This document shows positions 1 through 9,849 of a stretch of DNA of 64,000 nucleotides, piece by piece (the stretch's first letter is position 1; the number at the start of each line of letters is the position of its first letter). The notes beneath the pieces are model-generated. The model searched no databases, was not told where the DNA came from, and worked only from the letters and a program-made list of their open reading frames with translations. The position numbers were made by a program, and so were the translations under genes. This DNA is from Oleoguttula mirabilis (lineage: Eukaryota; Ascomycota; Dothideomycetes; Mycosphaerellales; Teratosphaeriaceae): assembly GCA_035135055.1 (NCBI GenBank), contig JAVFHQ010000019.1, positions 186,001 to 250,000 on the forward strand, given 5' to 3'.

Positions 1-366
1 ACCCATCCCGAAGTTGTCGCCTCCAACAGATGCGACGTAGTTCGGCTCTGAGGGGTGCGTCACACCGTAGTAGTTCTCGAGAGTGATGCCCTTGGTGGCT
101 AGCCACGCGAGGTTCGGGTCGCTCGCGGCCTTGTCGAAGTCGGTGTTCTCCAGCCAGATAGTGATAAAGCGGTCGAACGACTTGCCGGGGACGTAATGCT
201 TGGGTTGCTTGGAGGTAGGGGCAGTCGCCTGAGCAGCGTAGACGCTCGTGTTGACGGTAGCAGTGTAGACATTTGGCTCCAGCGACGTGACCGTCGTCGT
301 TGGGTAACGTGGACCGTGAGCGGCTGCGCCGACAATGGCGAGAGCGCCGAGGGCGAGAGCGGCCAT
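1..366 (-). CDS. Secreted acid phosphatase / phosphoesterase family, partial at window edge
   Basis: Reading leftward from the ATG at 366, the frame stays open to base 1 (122 codons), so the C-terminus lies outside the window. The first ~18 residues are a hydrophobic Ala/Leu-rich signal peptide. The conserved start of the phosphoesterase domain (PF04185 type) follows: FDRFITIWLENTDF, then TKGITLENYYGVTHPSEPNY and SVGGDNFGMG. This matches fungal pH-regulated acid phosphatases (PHOA type), secreted enzymes that release phosphate from monoesters. Bacterial relatives include phospholipase C. The metal-binding residues further along cannot be seen. The gene is divergent from the multicopper oxidase at 1175, sharing an ~0.8 kb intergenic region. 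Confidence 0.85.
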   Translation of the reverse strand, partial: MAALALGALAIVGAAAHGPRYPTTTVTSLEPNVYTATVNTSVYAAQATAPTSKQPKHYVPGKSFDRFITIWLENTDFDKAASDPNLAWLATKGITLENYYGVTHPSEPNYVASVGGDNFGMG

Positions 367-1174
367 TGTTTGCTGAGGTCTAGAGAGTGCTTTCCGTGAC
401 AGCGAAGAAACGAATGACAGCAGCGAGACTGATCAGATGTGGATTGAGAGTGCTCTGGGACGTCCAAGCAAGGGCATACCTATGTATTATGGAGATCCTA
501 CTACCACGCCGCCTCGCGCAGAACTGGCGAACGCTGTATCGAGAGAGGAAGGTCGACCACGTTGTCTTGACCTGGATGCCGTAGTGCCGGTTCGCGGACT
601 CGTGGTCCTCGCCATGAGCGCAATGTGGAAGCTCTCATTGGGTAGAACGAGCACATGGGCAGAGGACGCTCGTCCAGAAGCTTTCGAGAAGATGAGCCCT
701 GCAGTAAAGCTGATCAAGGGTCCACAATAATGTCACCATGTCATGCACGTTCCTGAACATCCTGGATAGAAGACCGCGTTCCTGGAGTTGTGGTAGCACG
801 TGTATGCGAAGGTGAGGTTTAATTGGGCGTTGGTGGCTTGCCGTCTCCCGCCCGGCGGCTCGGACGTTCGAAGGCAAATGCACGCTGCCCATTCCCGGCA
901 AAAGCGAACCTCTCATCAGCACGCAGGAGCACGCCGTCCAGACTCCAGTCTCCAGGCGAGAGGCCAAGGCAGGTCCCGCAGTCCGCTTCTACATTCCACT
1001 GTAATGTCCACGTAGGCTAGTAAGTTCCATCTCACAAACGCAGACGCTTTCATTTTAGCTGGGTCGGAGGATTTATTCGTCTGCGTGAACCACGTGGAAG
1101 GCCGCGAGTGTGCATACCGCGCTTTGGCGAACAATCTGCTCTGCCCCTACGCGGATCTTCCCGGCGAGACAGCA
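367..1174. other. Divergent intergenic region
   Basis: About 0.8 kb between the head-to-head acid phosphatase and multicopper oxidase genes. Open frames here are short and show no recognisable protein. It presumably holds both promoters; no specific site could be assigned. Confidence 0.5.
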
Positions 1175-3226
1175 ATGAGCGCGCACGCAAACGACGAGGA
1201 GCATGAGCTCTCGGAAGATTACAGCAGCAAACGGTCGAGCATAGCGGAGCAGGAGCAAGGTCTACTCGGTGGATGGAAAGAGCAGGATGGCGATGGCATT
1301 GTGCGGAAACGCAGGCCCTGGAGTTGTGCGACATCAGGCCCTAGAGCTGTATGGGCGGCAGTTGCAGCAGCTATTGCGGTAGCATTGTTTGTCACCGTAT
1401 ACTCGGTGGTCAGATCCAGGCAGACAACGGGAGATGAAGCCCAAGAGACGCTGGGCATCCAAAGCAATGACTACTTGCTCGATCCGACTTGGGATATCTA
1501 CGCCTCGCCTCGGCGCAGAGAGTATACTTGGACAGTCCGAGACCAGACGCACAATCCAGATGGTATATATCGACCCATGATGCTTGTCAACAACCAATTC
1601 CCAGGCCCACTCGTAGAAGTCAACGAGGGCGATACGATCGTGGTGCATGTGGACAACCAAGCGGTCAACGCTACAAGCATCCACTGGCACGGCCTATACC
1701 AGAACGGCACCCCACACATGGATGGCACTGTGGGTATAACGCAGTGCCCTATAGCACCAGGCGGAAAGTTTACCTACGAATTCACCGTGTCCGGACAGAG
1801 CGGGACATATTGGTGGCATGCTCACCAAGGCGTGCAGTCGTCTGACGGCATGCATGGCCCCCTGATTGTACACAGTAGAGAGGAGAGGCAGCTCCAGCAG
1901 ATCGACTACGCCACTGACCGCGTTGTGCTGGTCTCGGACCATTACCATGACCTCTCATCGGCGCTGCTATGGCAGTATTTGGCGCCAGACATGGAGAACG
2001 CTGAGCCAGTCCCTGAAGGCGGCCTCATCAACGGACGATCAATCAGGAATTGCGATGACTATCCACACCGGGAGTGCGATAATACCACATCGAATGTCGG
2101 TCTTGCACCGTTCGATCTCGCGCCGAATCAGAGCCATAGGTTGCGGATCGTGAATGTCGGAGCGTTCGCTGAGTTCCAAGTGCAGCTCGATGAGCATGAG
2201 CTAGCCGTGACCGAGGTTGATGGGACGGATGTCAGCCCAATCAACTACCATCGACTCAATATCAACCCGGCTCAGCGCTACAGCGTCATCGTAAACACCA
2301 GCGTAGGTACTTCGGAATCCTTCTGGCTTCGCGCACGCATGATCACAAAGTGCTTTACCGATCCGCCTAAGACGCTGGATGCGGAAGTAAGGGCCATAGT
2401 GCGCTACACCAAAGGTTCCGCATCCGCCGACGAGCGTCCGACTTCAGTAGACTGGGAAGAGCAGCTGGCGCTGGCGTGCAAGGACATGAACACCACCGAT
2501 CTCACGCCAGTCCAGGTCATAGCAGCCCCTGCAGAGGCCGACGCGTTCTTCTACCTCCGCTCGAACTTCGAGATTGGCGCCTACCGCCTGAGCCGTGGGT
2601 TCTTCGACTCCAGCTCCTGGCGGCCAGATGCTCGGTCGCCCACCCTGCTGCGTGCGATTGATGGGCTGTCGGAGAACAATGCTTCGTTCGCATCTGCTGC
2701 TGTCTCCGAAGCCGGTAAAGGCTCGGCGTTCATCAACGATGCTGCATTCGAGAAGTCTCGTGAGCTGGTACTGCAGACTACCGGTATCCAGACGATCGAT
2801 ATCTTGGTGTCAAACTATGATGATGGGTCACATCCGCTGCATGTCCATGGATACAAGTACTTCGTGCTTGCTCAAGGACACGGTTCTCCGCCTATGGTGT
2901 CAGTGCTGGACGGCATGACGAGAGACAACATACAGCCTCTATATGACTCTCTGGACCTTTCCAATCCATTGCGTCGCGACACTGCATCGGTGGAAGGGTT
3001 TGGCTGGATCCTGCTGCGTCTGATCGCGGACAACCCAGGCGCTTGGGCGTTCCATTGCCATATCAGCTGGCATACCGAGGCTGGCCTGCTGATGCAGTTC
3101 CTGACTCGTACCGATGAGCTGGCAAGCATGAGCGTTCCAGAGGCTAATCGGGCACTCTGCACTGCAGAGGGTATCGAGAGGGGCATGGCTCCGGACGATG
3201 AGAGCTACCATGGCCTGGCTAAGTGA
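1175..3226 (+). CDS. Membrane-anchored multicopper oxidase (laccase-like)
   Basis: 683 aa, apparently single exon. The frame is open from GTG at 1085, but the first ATG is at 1175, which I take as the start. An acidic, Ser-rich N-terminus (residues 1-50) precedes one membrane segment at about 58-79, giving a type II anchor. Three cupredoxin domains follow. The copper motifs are all present: HWHG at 170-173, YWWHAHQ at 212-218, HPLHVHG at 553-559 and HCHISWH at 627-633. The type-1 copper axial position, Cys628+10, is Leu638. There are many N-glycosylation sequons. Such enzymes oxidise phenols or metal ions and reduce O2 to water; in ascomycetes they serve pigment, phenol or iron metabolism. 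The anchor is N-terminal, whereas Fet3-type ferroxidases have it at the C-terminus, so I favour a laccase-like enzyme; substrate unknown. Confidence 0.93.
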   Translation: MSAHANDEEHELSEDYSSKRSSIAEQEQGLLGGWKEQDGDGIVRKRRPWSCATSGPRAVWAAVAAAIAVALFVTVYSVVRSRQTTGDEAQETLGIQSNDYLLDPTWDIYASPRRREYTWTVRDQTHNPDGIYRPMMLVNNQFPGPLVEVNEGDTIVVHVDNQAVNATSIHWHGLYQNGTPHMDGTVGITQCPIAPGGKFTYEFTVSGQSGTYWWHAHQGVQSSDGMHGPLIVHSREERQLQQIDYATDRVVLVSDHYHDLSSALLWQYLAPDMENAEPVPEGGLINGRSIRNCDDYPHRECDNTTSNVGLAPFDLAPNQSHRLRIVNVGAFAEFQVQLDEHELAVTEVDGTDVSPINYHRLNINPAQRYSVIVNTSVGTSESFWLRARMITKCFTDPPKTLDAEVRAIVRYTKGSASADERPTSVDWEEQLALACKDMNTTDLTPVQVIAAPAEADAFFYLRSNFEIGAYRLSRGFFDSSSWRPDARSPTLLRAIDGLSENNASFASAAVSEAGKGSAFINDAAFEKSRELVLQTTGIQTIDILVSNYDDGSHPLHVHGYKYFVLAQGHGSPPMVSVLDGMTRDNIQPLYDSLDLSNPLRRDTASVEGFGWILLRLIADNPGAWAFHCHISWHTEAGLLMQFLTRTDELASMSVPEANRALCTAEGIERGMAPDDESYHGLAK

Positions 3227-4108
3227 GAAGCGAGAAATTGCTTCAGGAACACAGATCACTTGGAACGTCCTAACACAGACATAACCGCAGCCGATACGGA
3301 TGGTTGGTCTTGGTAATGCCCCCGAAACTGGTCGATGATGGCTGGTCCGACGTTATGCCAGTCGCGGTTCCCAGCCCGTGAATAGCGGCATTGGATTGTT
3401 GAAGGCCGAGGCGTGGTTCATCACTGTTCACAGCAACTATTGTGAAGGCGTCCAGCGTCCGGGGAGGTCGAGAGGAAGGGGATTCGATCCAGTAAGGCAG
3501 GGCGGCAACAGTGGCCCCTAGTGGAAGGAATTGAACAGGACCAACGTGAACCATAAGAACGAGACTCGAGAGGGAGGGGGTCGTCGAGAAGAGTCGGCCA
3601 TTTACGGCTAGCCTTGCGCTCTCGGCCCGAAAAGCCATCAGCCTCGCGCGTGCCAAGCGGAAGCCATACCTATTCAAGCTTCCAATGCGCCGGAAACCCT
3701 GCAGCAGAAGCTCAGCCTCGCTGCAAGCTGCGAGTCCCTCCATAGAACAGCTTGAACTCGAGCGGCTGTGTAGCCCTGTGGGTTCAGTCAGCGACTGCGA
3801 GGACTCCGAGATGCACTGAATCCTGGTGGTTGTCACAGTCTACTCTTTTACTGATCTGTTAGCGAAGACGCAGTCGCCGAGGTGTTGCAATGATCCCTGT
3901 CTCCTGTTCTGCATGCGCCTGCTGCGCCATAAACGTCCGTTTCGTGACTGTGAAACATCGCTGCCTAGCCTGAGATGCATTGCCATTGATAAGGGCTCGC
4001 ATGACCACCACTGCTCCTTCAGTATAAACACGCCATCACCCGAGAGTTGACAGCCCCAGGCACCACTCATTACTAATATCTGAACGAAGCACCTCGACCA
4101 CCCCAACA
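3227..4108. other. Intergenic region with weak minus-strand ORF
   Basis: About 0.9 kb. A 188-codon open frame lies on the minus strand at 3270-3836, but it has no recognisable domain and looks like a chance frame (Arg/Ser/Leu-rich). The right end holds the promoter of the 4109 gene. Confidence 0.4.
4023..4028 (+). promoter_or_regulatory. Possible TATA box
   Basis: TATAAA lies 81 bases before the ATG at 4109, a plausible TATA position for a fungal promoter. Sequence match only. Confidence 0.35.
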
Positions 4109-6109
4109 ATGCCTCGTGGAAGCAGACCTGGCCTCATTGGTCTCATCAGCTCCGGCGTCGGTGCAGCAGCCGAGTACCGCGAGCACCGCAAGGAGCAAAA
4201 GCTGTCACGTGAGGATTCCCACCAGAACGATGAGGTCGTCGCTGGCCCGTCAACAACGCCGCAGCAGCAGGTCCGCCAAGCGCCACCTACCTTCTCTTCT
4301 GAGCCTCCCCCTTCCTATGCAGAGCTGGAGGCTGGCCCAGTAGACCGCTCGTTAGCACGCGGTGCTCCAGCCTCTGATGAGAAGAAGGGAGGTGTGTACG
4401 ACGAGGAGAGCAGCGAAGACGACGACTCCGACTCCGACCTCGAATCCCTCGAAGACGACGAGGAGGACTGGGAGCTCGACGAAGCTCTCGAGAAGACCGA
4501 CAGCCGCAACCTGCCCTCCTACGATGAAAGCGAAGCAGAGTTCCGTACTACAGACGAACTCGTCCAGGATGTCCTCGTCACCAGCCGCGCTGCTACCGAG
4601 CAGCGCAAGGTCCGCCAACCACTCCCTTGTCCCGTCATTCTCCCGCAGAGACGCCCGCGCAAGAAAGCCAGGGGGTTCGTCCGCGCCTACGCGCCGGTGC
4701 TGGCCAACAGCGGGATCGACCAAGCCACCTTCCTCAGCTTCCTTAAGAGCTTTCACCAGTCGTCGCAGGCCTCGCCCGTCTTCACGGTGATCCAGGTATC
4801 CGCTGCTATCGCCGGGTTTGCTCCGGGCCTGATCGCCATGGCAGTCACCACGGCAGTGCAGGTTGCTGCTGGCGTCGGGGAGGAGATCCAAGCTCGGCAG
4901 CGGACTAACAACTTCCTCGGCGAGATGAATGAGAAGTTGTTCCAGCCAGCTGGGCTGTACGCTTTCATCATGAAGTACAAGCCTGACGCGGATGTCACGA
5001 GCAGCCAAACGGGCATCGCCGCGCGGTTCGGTCTAAAACCACAAGTGGTGGACATGTCGACGAACCAGGTCATCGCGAAGTACTACCGCAGCATCTCTGA
5101 CGACGATCTCAACGATGGAGGCAACCGGAGTATGTCCGACAGGCTCAAAGCCATCCGCCTCGCATCCGGAACCACTCAAGGCACGATCCAGTTGCCTCGA
5201 GCTGCTCCACTCATCTTCCCTGCCATCGACAAAGCCGTAGCGCGCGACGGCGCGGAGGAGACGTTCAAAGACAAGGCCAAAGATGCGAAGAAATTCCTCG
5301 GCGACTACCTCGACCGGCGCGCGCAGACGCAGTACGCGAGGGATGAGCCGACGTCTAACCTCGCTGTGCCGGAAGAGGCGAGAGCGTTCAAGTCCAAGCT
5401 TGCGGATCCCAATCACCCGGCTTACCAAGGAGGGTTGGTCGGTCTCGTGACGGGCGGTGCGGTGAGTAGTCCTCGTGCAGACAAGCGGGAGAGGCGGAGT
5501 GAGAGGCGTTTTGGCAAGGATGAGAGGCGGGTGCTGAGGTATGAGCGCAGGATGGATCAGGGGAGGGATTTGAGCCGGTTGAAGCAGAGCCGGTATAATG
5601 CTTTCACGTCCGAGCTGGAGCGGCGTGGGGGAGGGTTGGGCGGCGGGCTCGGTGGTCGGCTTGGAGGAGGAAGGCAGGGGTTCGGGCACGACGATGGCAA
5701 TGCATATGACGACCAGGCCGGATTCGGAAGGAACCGAAGCAGGAGTGGTGGTCGTCGTGGTGGTGGGCTCCTGTCGGGTCTCGTCGGCGCTGCCGTCCAC
5801 GCTGCTTCCATACGCGGCAGCAGCAATGAGTCGGCACCTACGGCTCCGCATGGCGGTTCGGGCTCGAGAAGCAGAGACTATGAAGACGTCTCCGCCGGCC
5901 GGAACGGCGCCTCCGCCATCGCACCAGCTGGCCTGTACAACGGAGGTCGCCGCCAGCGCCGCGGTGATCAACGTGGTGGCGGAGGACCGGTGGGCATGGT
6001 GAAGCGGATGATGCGGGAGGACGTTTTGTACCTGATGATCGTGAATCTGCCTTCGGAGCAAGAGCTGGCGGAGGCAAGAGAGGAGCTGGCGAGGCAGAAG
6101 GCCCAATAA
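4109..6109 (+). CDS. Conserved fungal protein of unknown function, disordered with central hydrophobic core
   Basis: 666 aa, single exon, ATG in a CAACAATG context. N-terminal ~190 residues are low-complexity and strongly acidic (runs of E/D/S, about residues 90-135). A compact region at about 195-340 holds a hydrophobic, Ala/Val-rich stretch (about 224-258) that could be one or two membrane helices or a buried core. It is followed by a block containing NNFLGEMNEKLFQPAGLYAF, which I believe recurs in uncharacterised Pezizomycotina proteins. The C-terminal ~230 residues are Arg/Gly-rich with GGGLGGGLGG and RGG-like runs, then a short ordered tail with an RMMREDVLYLMIVNLPSEQE segment. RGG runs could bind RNA, but that is only inference. 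No enzyme motif was seen. Confidence 0.85.
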   Translation: MPRGSRPGLIGLISSGVGAAAEYREHRKEQKLSREDSHQNDEVVAGPSTTPQQQVRQAPPTFSSEPPPSYAELEAGPVDRSLARGAPASDEKKGGVYDEESSEDDDSDSDLESLEDDEEDWELDEALEKTDSRNLPSYDESEAEFRTTDELVQDVLVTSRAATEQRKVRQPLPCPVILPQRRPRKKARGFVRAYAPVLANSGIDQATFLSFLKSFHQSSQASPVFTVIQVSAAIAGFAPGLIAMAVTTAVQVAAGVGEEIQARQRTNNFLGEMNEKLFQPAGLYAFIMKYKPDADVTSSQTGIAARFGLKPQVVDMSTNQVIAKYYRSISDDDLNDGGNRSMSDRLKAIRLASGTTQGTIQLPRAAPLIFPAIDKAVARDGAEETFKDKAKDAKKFLGDYLDRRAQTQYARDEPTSNLAVPEEARAFKSKLADPNHPAYQGGLVGLVTGGAVSSPRADKRERRSERRFGKDERRVLRYERRMDQGRDLSRLKQSRYNAFTSELERRGGGLGGGLGGRLGGGRQGFGHDDGNAYDDQAGFGRNRSRSGGRRGGGLLSGLVGAAVHAASIRGSSNESAPTAPHGGSGSRSRDYEDVSAGRNGASAIAPAGLYNGGRRQRRGDQRGGGGPVGMVKRMMREDVLYLMIVNLPSEQELAEAREELARQKAQ

Positions 6110-6411
6110 GCCGATGTATGATGGTTCAGGGGATGGAGGAGGAGGTAATGGAAAGACGGCTTAGGGCGAAGTGGTCGCGTTTGCAGTGCAATTGGTCTGT
6201 TGCATGCGCCAGCATACCGCTGCTCTATCAATTCTATGCCGCTATGCATGCATGCTCGTGCGCCCATGCCTGGCGCCTTGGCCATAACCGAACTCCATGC
6301 GCCTCGCTTGCCTGCCGGTTGCAGCTGGGTATCACATCACCATCTATCCTGTTCTCACATCACAGCACGTGACAACACACGATCGTCTCTCAACTCCACC
6401 GCTCAGATCGA
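6110..6411. other. Convergent 3' intergenic spacer
   Basis: About 300 bp between the stop of the 666-aa gene and the stop of nicotinate phosphoribosyltransferase on the other strand. Only short open frames are present; presumably both 3' UTRs. Confidence 0.4.
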
Positions 6412-7785
6412 TCATTTATCCCACCTATGCGCCTCATCGCCACCCACCCACACCTTCTCCTCGTAACTCACTTCTTGTTTGATACGCTCGATCAGCCCAT
6501 CATCCCCCATATTCTTCCCCTTGTCATCGCTCAACTTCACCGCCGGCCGGCCCGCCGCCTCACTCAACTTGATGACGATATTTAGCGGCACACTCTTCTT
6601 GTCCGGTTGACTCGCATGCACGAAGTCGTTCGTGAAGAACGTGCCGACCCCGAAGCTCGGTGTGAGCTGGGCCTGGTCGCACGCTTGCTTGTACTGGATG
6701 CACTTCTCCACATTCAGGCTGTCGGAGAAGACGATGACTTTCTTCTTGTCCGCGAGGCCCTGGCTGTCGTAGAAGTGCTTGATCGTCTTGATGTACTCGA
6801 GCGGGTCGCCAGAGTCTTGCCGCACGCCGGTGAAGATCTCGGCGTAGCTTGGGTCCTTGCCGTCGGTCGCCGTGTCGGTGGTGCCGCTCTTGAGTGCGGG
6901 ACGCGTGAATGAACGTAGGAAGGCGGGTGTGCCGAAGGTGTCTGTCAGCGCGATGGAGAGGACGCCACGGCCGAACGTACCGGTCCAGTACTGCAGCGCT
7001 TTCTCGTTGGCATGGGAGTAGTTGTCCGTGATGGCTGCAATGGCCATGAACCACTCGTGCGCCACTGTGCCGACGGGCGCGACGCCGAAGCGCATAGCCA
7101 TGTGCACGTTCGATGTGCCGGTGAATTTGCCTGTCCAGCCTTTGCCGTTGGCATCTGCCTCTTTCTGCGCGTCAACCAGGCCTTGCATGACCATGGAGTG
7201 GGCGGTGTAGTCTCGTCGTCGCCTGCTGCCAAACTCGCTGAAGACGCAGCCGGCCTCGATGAGCTTGAGCCCCTTTTGCTTCGCGCCATCCGTCTGACCG
7301 TCGTGGGTCCAGTCCTTGTCGACGAACTTGAAGTAGGCCTCCGATACAAGAGCCAGGAGGGGGATCTCGTACAAGATCGTCTCCACCCACAGCCCGCGCG
7401 TCGATACACGCAGCTCCCCATACACATCATCGCCGCCAGCACCGCCCTCCGCACTGAACCCCAACTCGACATGCTCCTTCGGCCTAAGCCTGAACTCCCG
7501 CAAGAACTTCAAGTAGCCTCCATCCAAGTACGCGCACGTCTTCTCCAGCCACGCAATCTCGTCGTCCGTCACGTGGATGTTTGCCAGCTTGGCCACCTGC
7601 TCTTGTAGCCATGTGAAGGCGCGCCGGTTGAGCTGCATGTGCGGCGTGCGGTTGGTGAAGCTGTAGGCGACGGGGACGTCGGGGAAGAACTTGAGGACGG
7701 CGCATTGCATCGTGAGCTTGTAGAGGTCCGTGTCGAGGAGGGAGTGGATGCCTTCGGGCGGGGACTGGCTGGTGGGGTTCGCCAT
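6412..7785 (-). CDS. NPT1: Nicotinate phosphoribosyltransferase
   Basis: 457 aa, single exon. The frame is open up to 8166, but family homology begins with a block at GIHSLLDTDLYKLTMQCAV, just after the ATG at 7785, so I use that start. The enzyme joins nicotinate to PRPP (with ATP) to make nicotinate mononucleotide, the first step of NAD salvage (Preiss-Handler pathway). Family blocks seen are YSFTNRTPHM near the N-terminus, the SNVHMAMRFGVAPVGTVAHE phosphate-binding region, a DTFGTPAFLR block, GVRQDSGDP, and VFSDSLNVEKC. Length fits fungal orthologues of about 430-460 aa. It is divergent from the SYM1-like gene. Confidence 0.96.
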   Translation of the reverse strand: MANPTSQSPPEGIHSLLDTDLYKLTMQCAVLKFFPDVPVAYSFTNRTPHMQLNRRAFTWLQEQVAKLANIHVTDDEIAWLEKTCAYLDGGYLKFLREFRLRPKEHVELGFSAEGGAGGDDVYGELRVSTRGLWVETILYEIPLLALVSEAYFKFVDKDWTHDGQTDGAKQKGLKLIEAGCVFSEFGSRRRRDYTAHSMVMQGLVDAQKEADANGKGWTGKFTGTSNVHMAMRFGVAPVGTVAHEWFMAIAAITDNYSHANEKALQYWTGTFGRGVLSIALTDTFGTPAFLRSFTRPALKSGTTDTATDGKDPSYAEIFTGVRQDSGDPLEYIKTIKHFYDSQGLADKKKVIVFSDSLNVEKCIQYKQACDQAQLTPSFGVGTFFTNDFVHASQPDKKSVPLNIVIKLSEAAGRPAVKLSDDKGKNMGDDGLIERIKQEVSYEEKVWVGGDEAHRWDK

Positions 7786-8483
7786 CGCGCAAGAGAGGCG
7801 GTGGTGATGATGGTGGGTGTTTGATAGCGTGGAGGTGCTGTGGTATGGGCGAACGGGAGAGCAGTAGTTTTGGCTACGAGCTATGGTGGGGCTGGGAGAT
7901 AGAGGGAACGCGTCACCGTGCTTGAAGACAGGACTGCCGCCAGGACGTGCAGGTTGGATGCCGTACTGGCTGTAGACGTCGACGTCTAAGAAGCTGTTGC
8001 AGTTGTTCGCCTGCGTTAGGGCTATATGTATGAGTGAGATATAGCAACGCATTAGGTTGTTTCGAAACACCAGCAAACAACATGGATACAGCTGATCCGC
8101 CGAGGAACGAGTGGGGCGCGCGAACGGCAACACGGTCCCTCCCGTGCATGACATCACCCGGACCACGATCCTTGCAGGCTTGCTCAGGGTGAAGACATGA
8201 GGCTGAAGCTTGCGTCGGACGCAAGCCCGGCAGCTTGTTTAACTTTTGAAGCCATTGAGTAAATCCTTGACCTCGACCTGTTTGCGCGTTGTTACTTGCA
8301 GGTGCTCGACGGCCAGCAATCTGGCAACTCTCGCTCCGACGCACTCCACTAGCACCTGGACTTGCGACCACAACTGCTGCCCCTGTACACCGGACCTTCC
8401 ATCACGTTGACCTCGTCGGTCTGAGATCGTAGCTCGCTTCAACAATCCAGCTCCAAGCACAAATCCCGTAGACCGTCGACAAG
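7786..8483. other. Divergent intergenic region
   Basis: About 0.7 kb between NPT1 and the SYM1-like gene. The NPT1 frame continues open to 8166, but that extension shows no family homology; I read it as 5' UTR and promoter. Confidence 0.45.
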
Positions 8484-9192
8484 ATGGCAGCCGCCTTCCG
8501 CTGGTACGCTCACTCCATCCCCACCAACCCAACCCTCCAAATCACTCACCGTATATGCTCGCAGGTACCAAATGCGCCTCGCCGCCCGCCCCCTCCTCAC
8601 CCAATCCGTCACCACCGCCGTCCTCTTCGCCACCGGCGACACCATGGCCCAGCAGCTCATCGAGCAAAAAGGCTTCAACAACCACGAGCTGGCCCGCACC
8701 GGCCGCATGGCCCTCTACGGCGGCTGCGTCTTCGGCCCGGCCGCGACCATGTGGTTCGGCTTCCTGCAGAAGCGCATCCGCATCCCCGGCTCGCCCAACC
8801 TCGAGATCGTGGCGCGCGTCGCCGCCGACCAGTGCGTCTTCGCCAGCACGAACCTATTCGTGTTCTTGAGCAGCATGGCGGTTATGGAAGGCACGGATCC
8901 GAAGAAGAAGCTGGATAGCACATACTGGGAGGCGCTGCGCAAGAACTGGATGGTGTGGCCCGTGGTGCAGTTTACCAACTTCAAGTTCGTGCCGCTGGAG
9001 CATCGCGTGTTGGTGGTGAATGTGATTTCGTTGGGTGAGTACAATACCATCCATCATACCTAAGGCTAGCGTTGTGTCGGGGGTAGAGGCTGACAGACTT
9101 GAATGCTAGGCTGGAACTGCTACCTCAGCTTCCTCAACAGCCAGCCGAGTGGCCCGCACATCGAAAACCCGACCTACCCGCCGGACGTTTAG
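8484..9192 (+). CDS. SYM1: Mpv17/PMP22 family mitochondrial inner-membrane protein
   Basis: Three exons: 8484-8503, 8565-9034 and 9110-9192, giving 190 aa. The first intron starts GTACGC and ends GCAG. The second starts GTGAGT, has a CTGAC branch site and ends GCTAG. Joined, the protein begins MAAAFRWYQMRLAARPLLTQ, continues with the family block TAVLFATGDTMAQQ, has the NWMVWPVVQFTNFKFVP region, and ends with the signature VISLGWNCYLSFLNSQ, which is split by intron 2. The hydrophobic stretches fit four membrane helices. The yeast homologue Sym1 is a stress-induced inner-membrane protein needed for growth on ethanol at high temperature. The third exon carries the conserved C-terminus, so an unspliced reading would lose it. 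Confidence 0.93.
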
Positions 9193-9849
9193 TTGACGAT
9201 CGACGAGTAGGTCGGTGCTTCTCGATGGGAAAGCGCAGACGAACAATTGCTAAAGCGGCACATTGCACATTGCACGTTGCAAATAGATAGAGGGTTTGCT
9301 TCGGTTCGGAACTGTTCTATACCATTACCGGGACGGTGTTATCTATATATAGAGGCTGGGCTGGCGAGACAGGCGGGTTTCTAGAGCGCATCCATGGCAC
9401 ACACGCACGGCGTTAATGGGCGCGATCGAAACCCATTGCGAGCTCGAATGGTGTACGAGGTCGGAAGGGCACAAGTCGATACAGGGCCCGTGGGTTGTGG
9501 CAAGGCGCAGGCCGACGGAGGGCATGCTTGGGATGGCGCTATAGCGAGCGTATACCATTTGCCTCACCCGTGAAAGCACGGAGTCCCTCTGATCATCTGC
9601 TCGTCCGCTCGCTGGCCGAACGCATGGATCGTCGCGTAAGGTTACCACTGGCATGCATGACGATGAACTGGGCCTTGCTTCGAGCCTCAATCCCCGAGCG
9701 TGATCCGAGCGAGACAGGCACTGACTACAGCCAACGGATCAGGTGCTAGCTATTCCACATCCGATTTCACTGGAGTAGAACGGCGGTGGCGTCGCATGCG
9801 CACAAGATCGTCTCACTCCGGAGACTCACCCGCCACCACTTCAGAACTG
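9193..9849. other. Gene-poor spacer
   Basis: About 0.65 kb after the SYM1-like gene. Only short, unconvincing open frames were seen on both strands. Confidence 0.4.

Noticed and set aside
3478..3490. GATTCGATCC resembling a tRNA B box
   Set aside because: No matching A box or cloverleaf arms at the right distance.
3270..3836. 188-codon minus-strand ORF
   Set aside because: No domain, low-quality composition, sits between two convincing genes; likely a chance open frame in GC-rich DNA.
5033..6106. 357-codon antisense ORF
   Set aside because: Shadow of the 666-aa gene; Pro/Arg/Leu-rich with no domain.
7786..8166. 127-codon N-terminal extension of NPT1
   Set aside because: No similarity to the family and begins at a non-ATG codon; the ATG at 7785 fits known N-termini.
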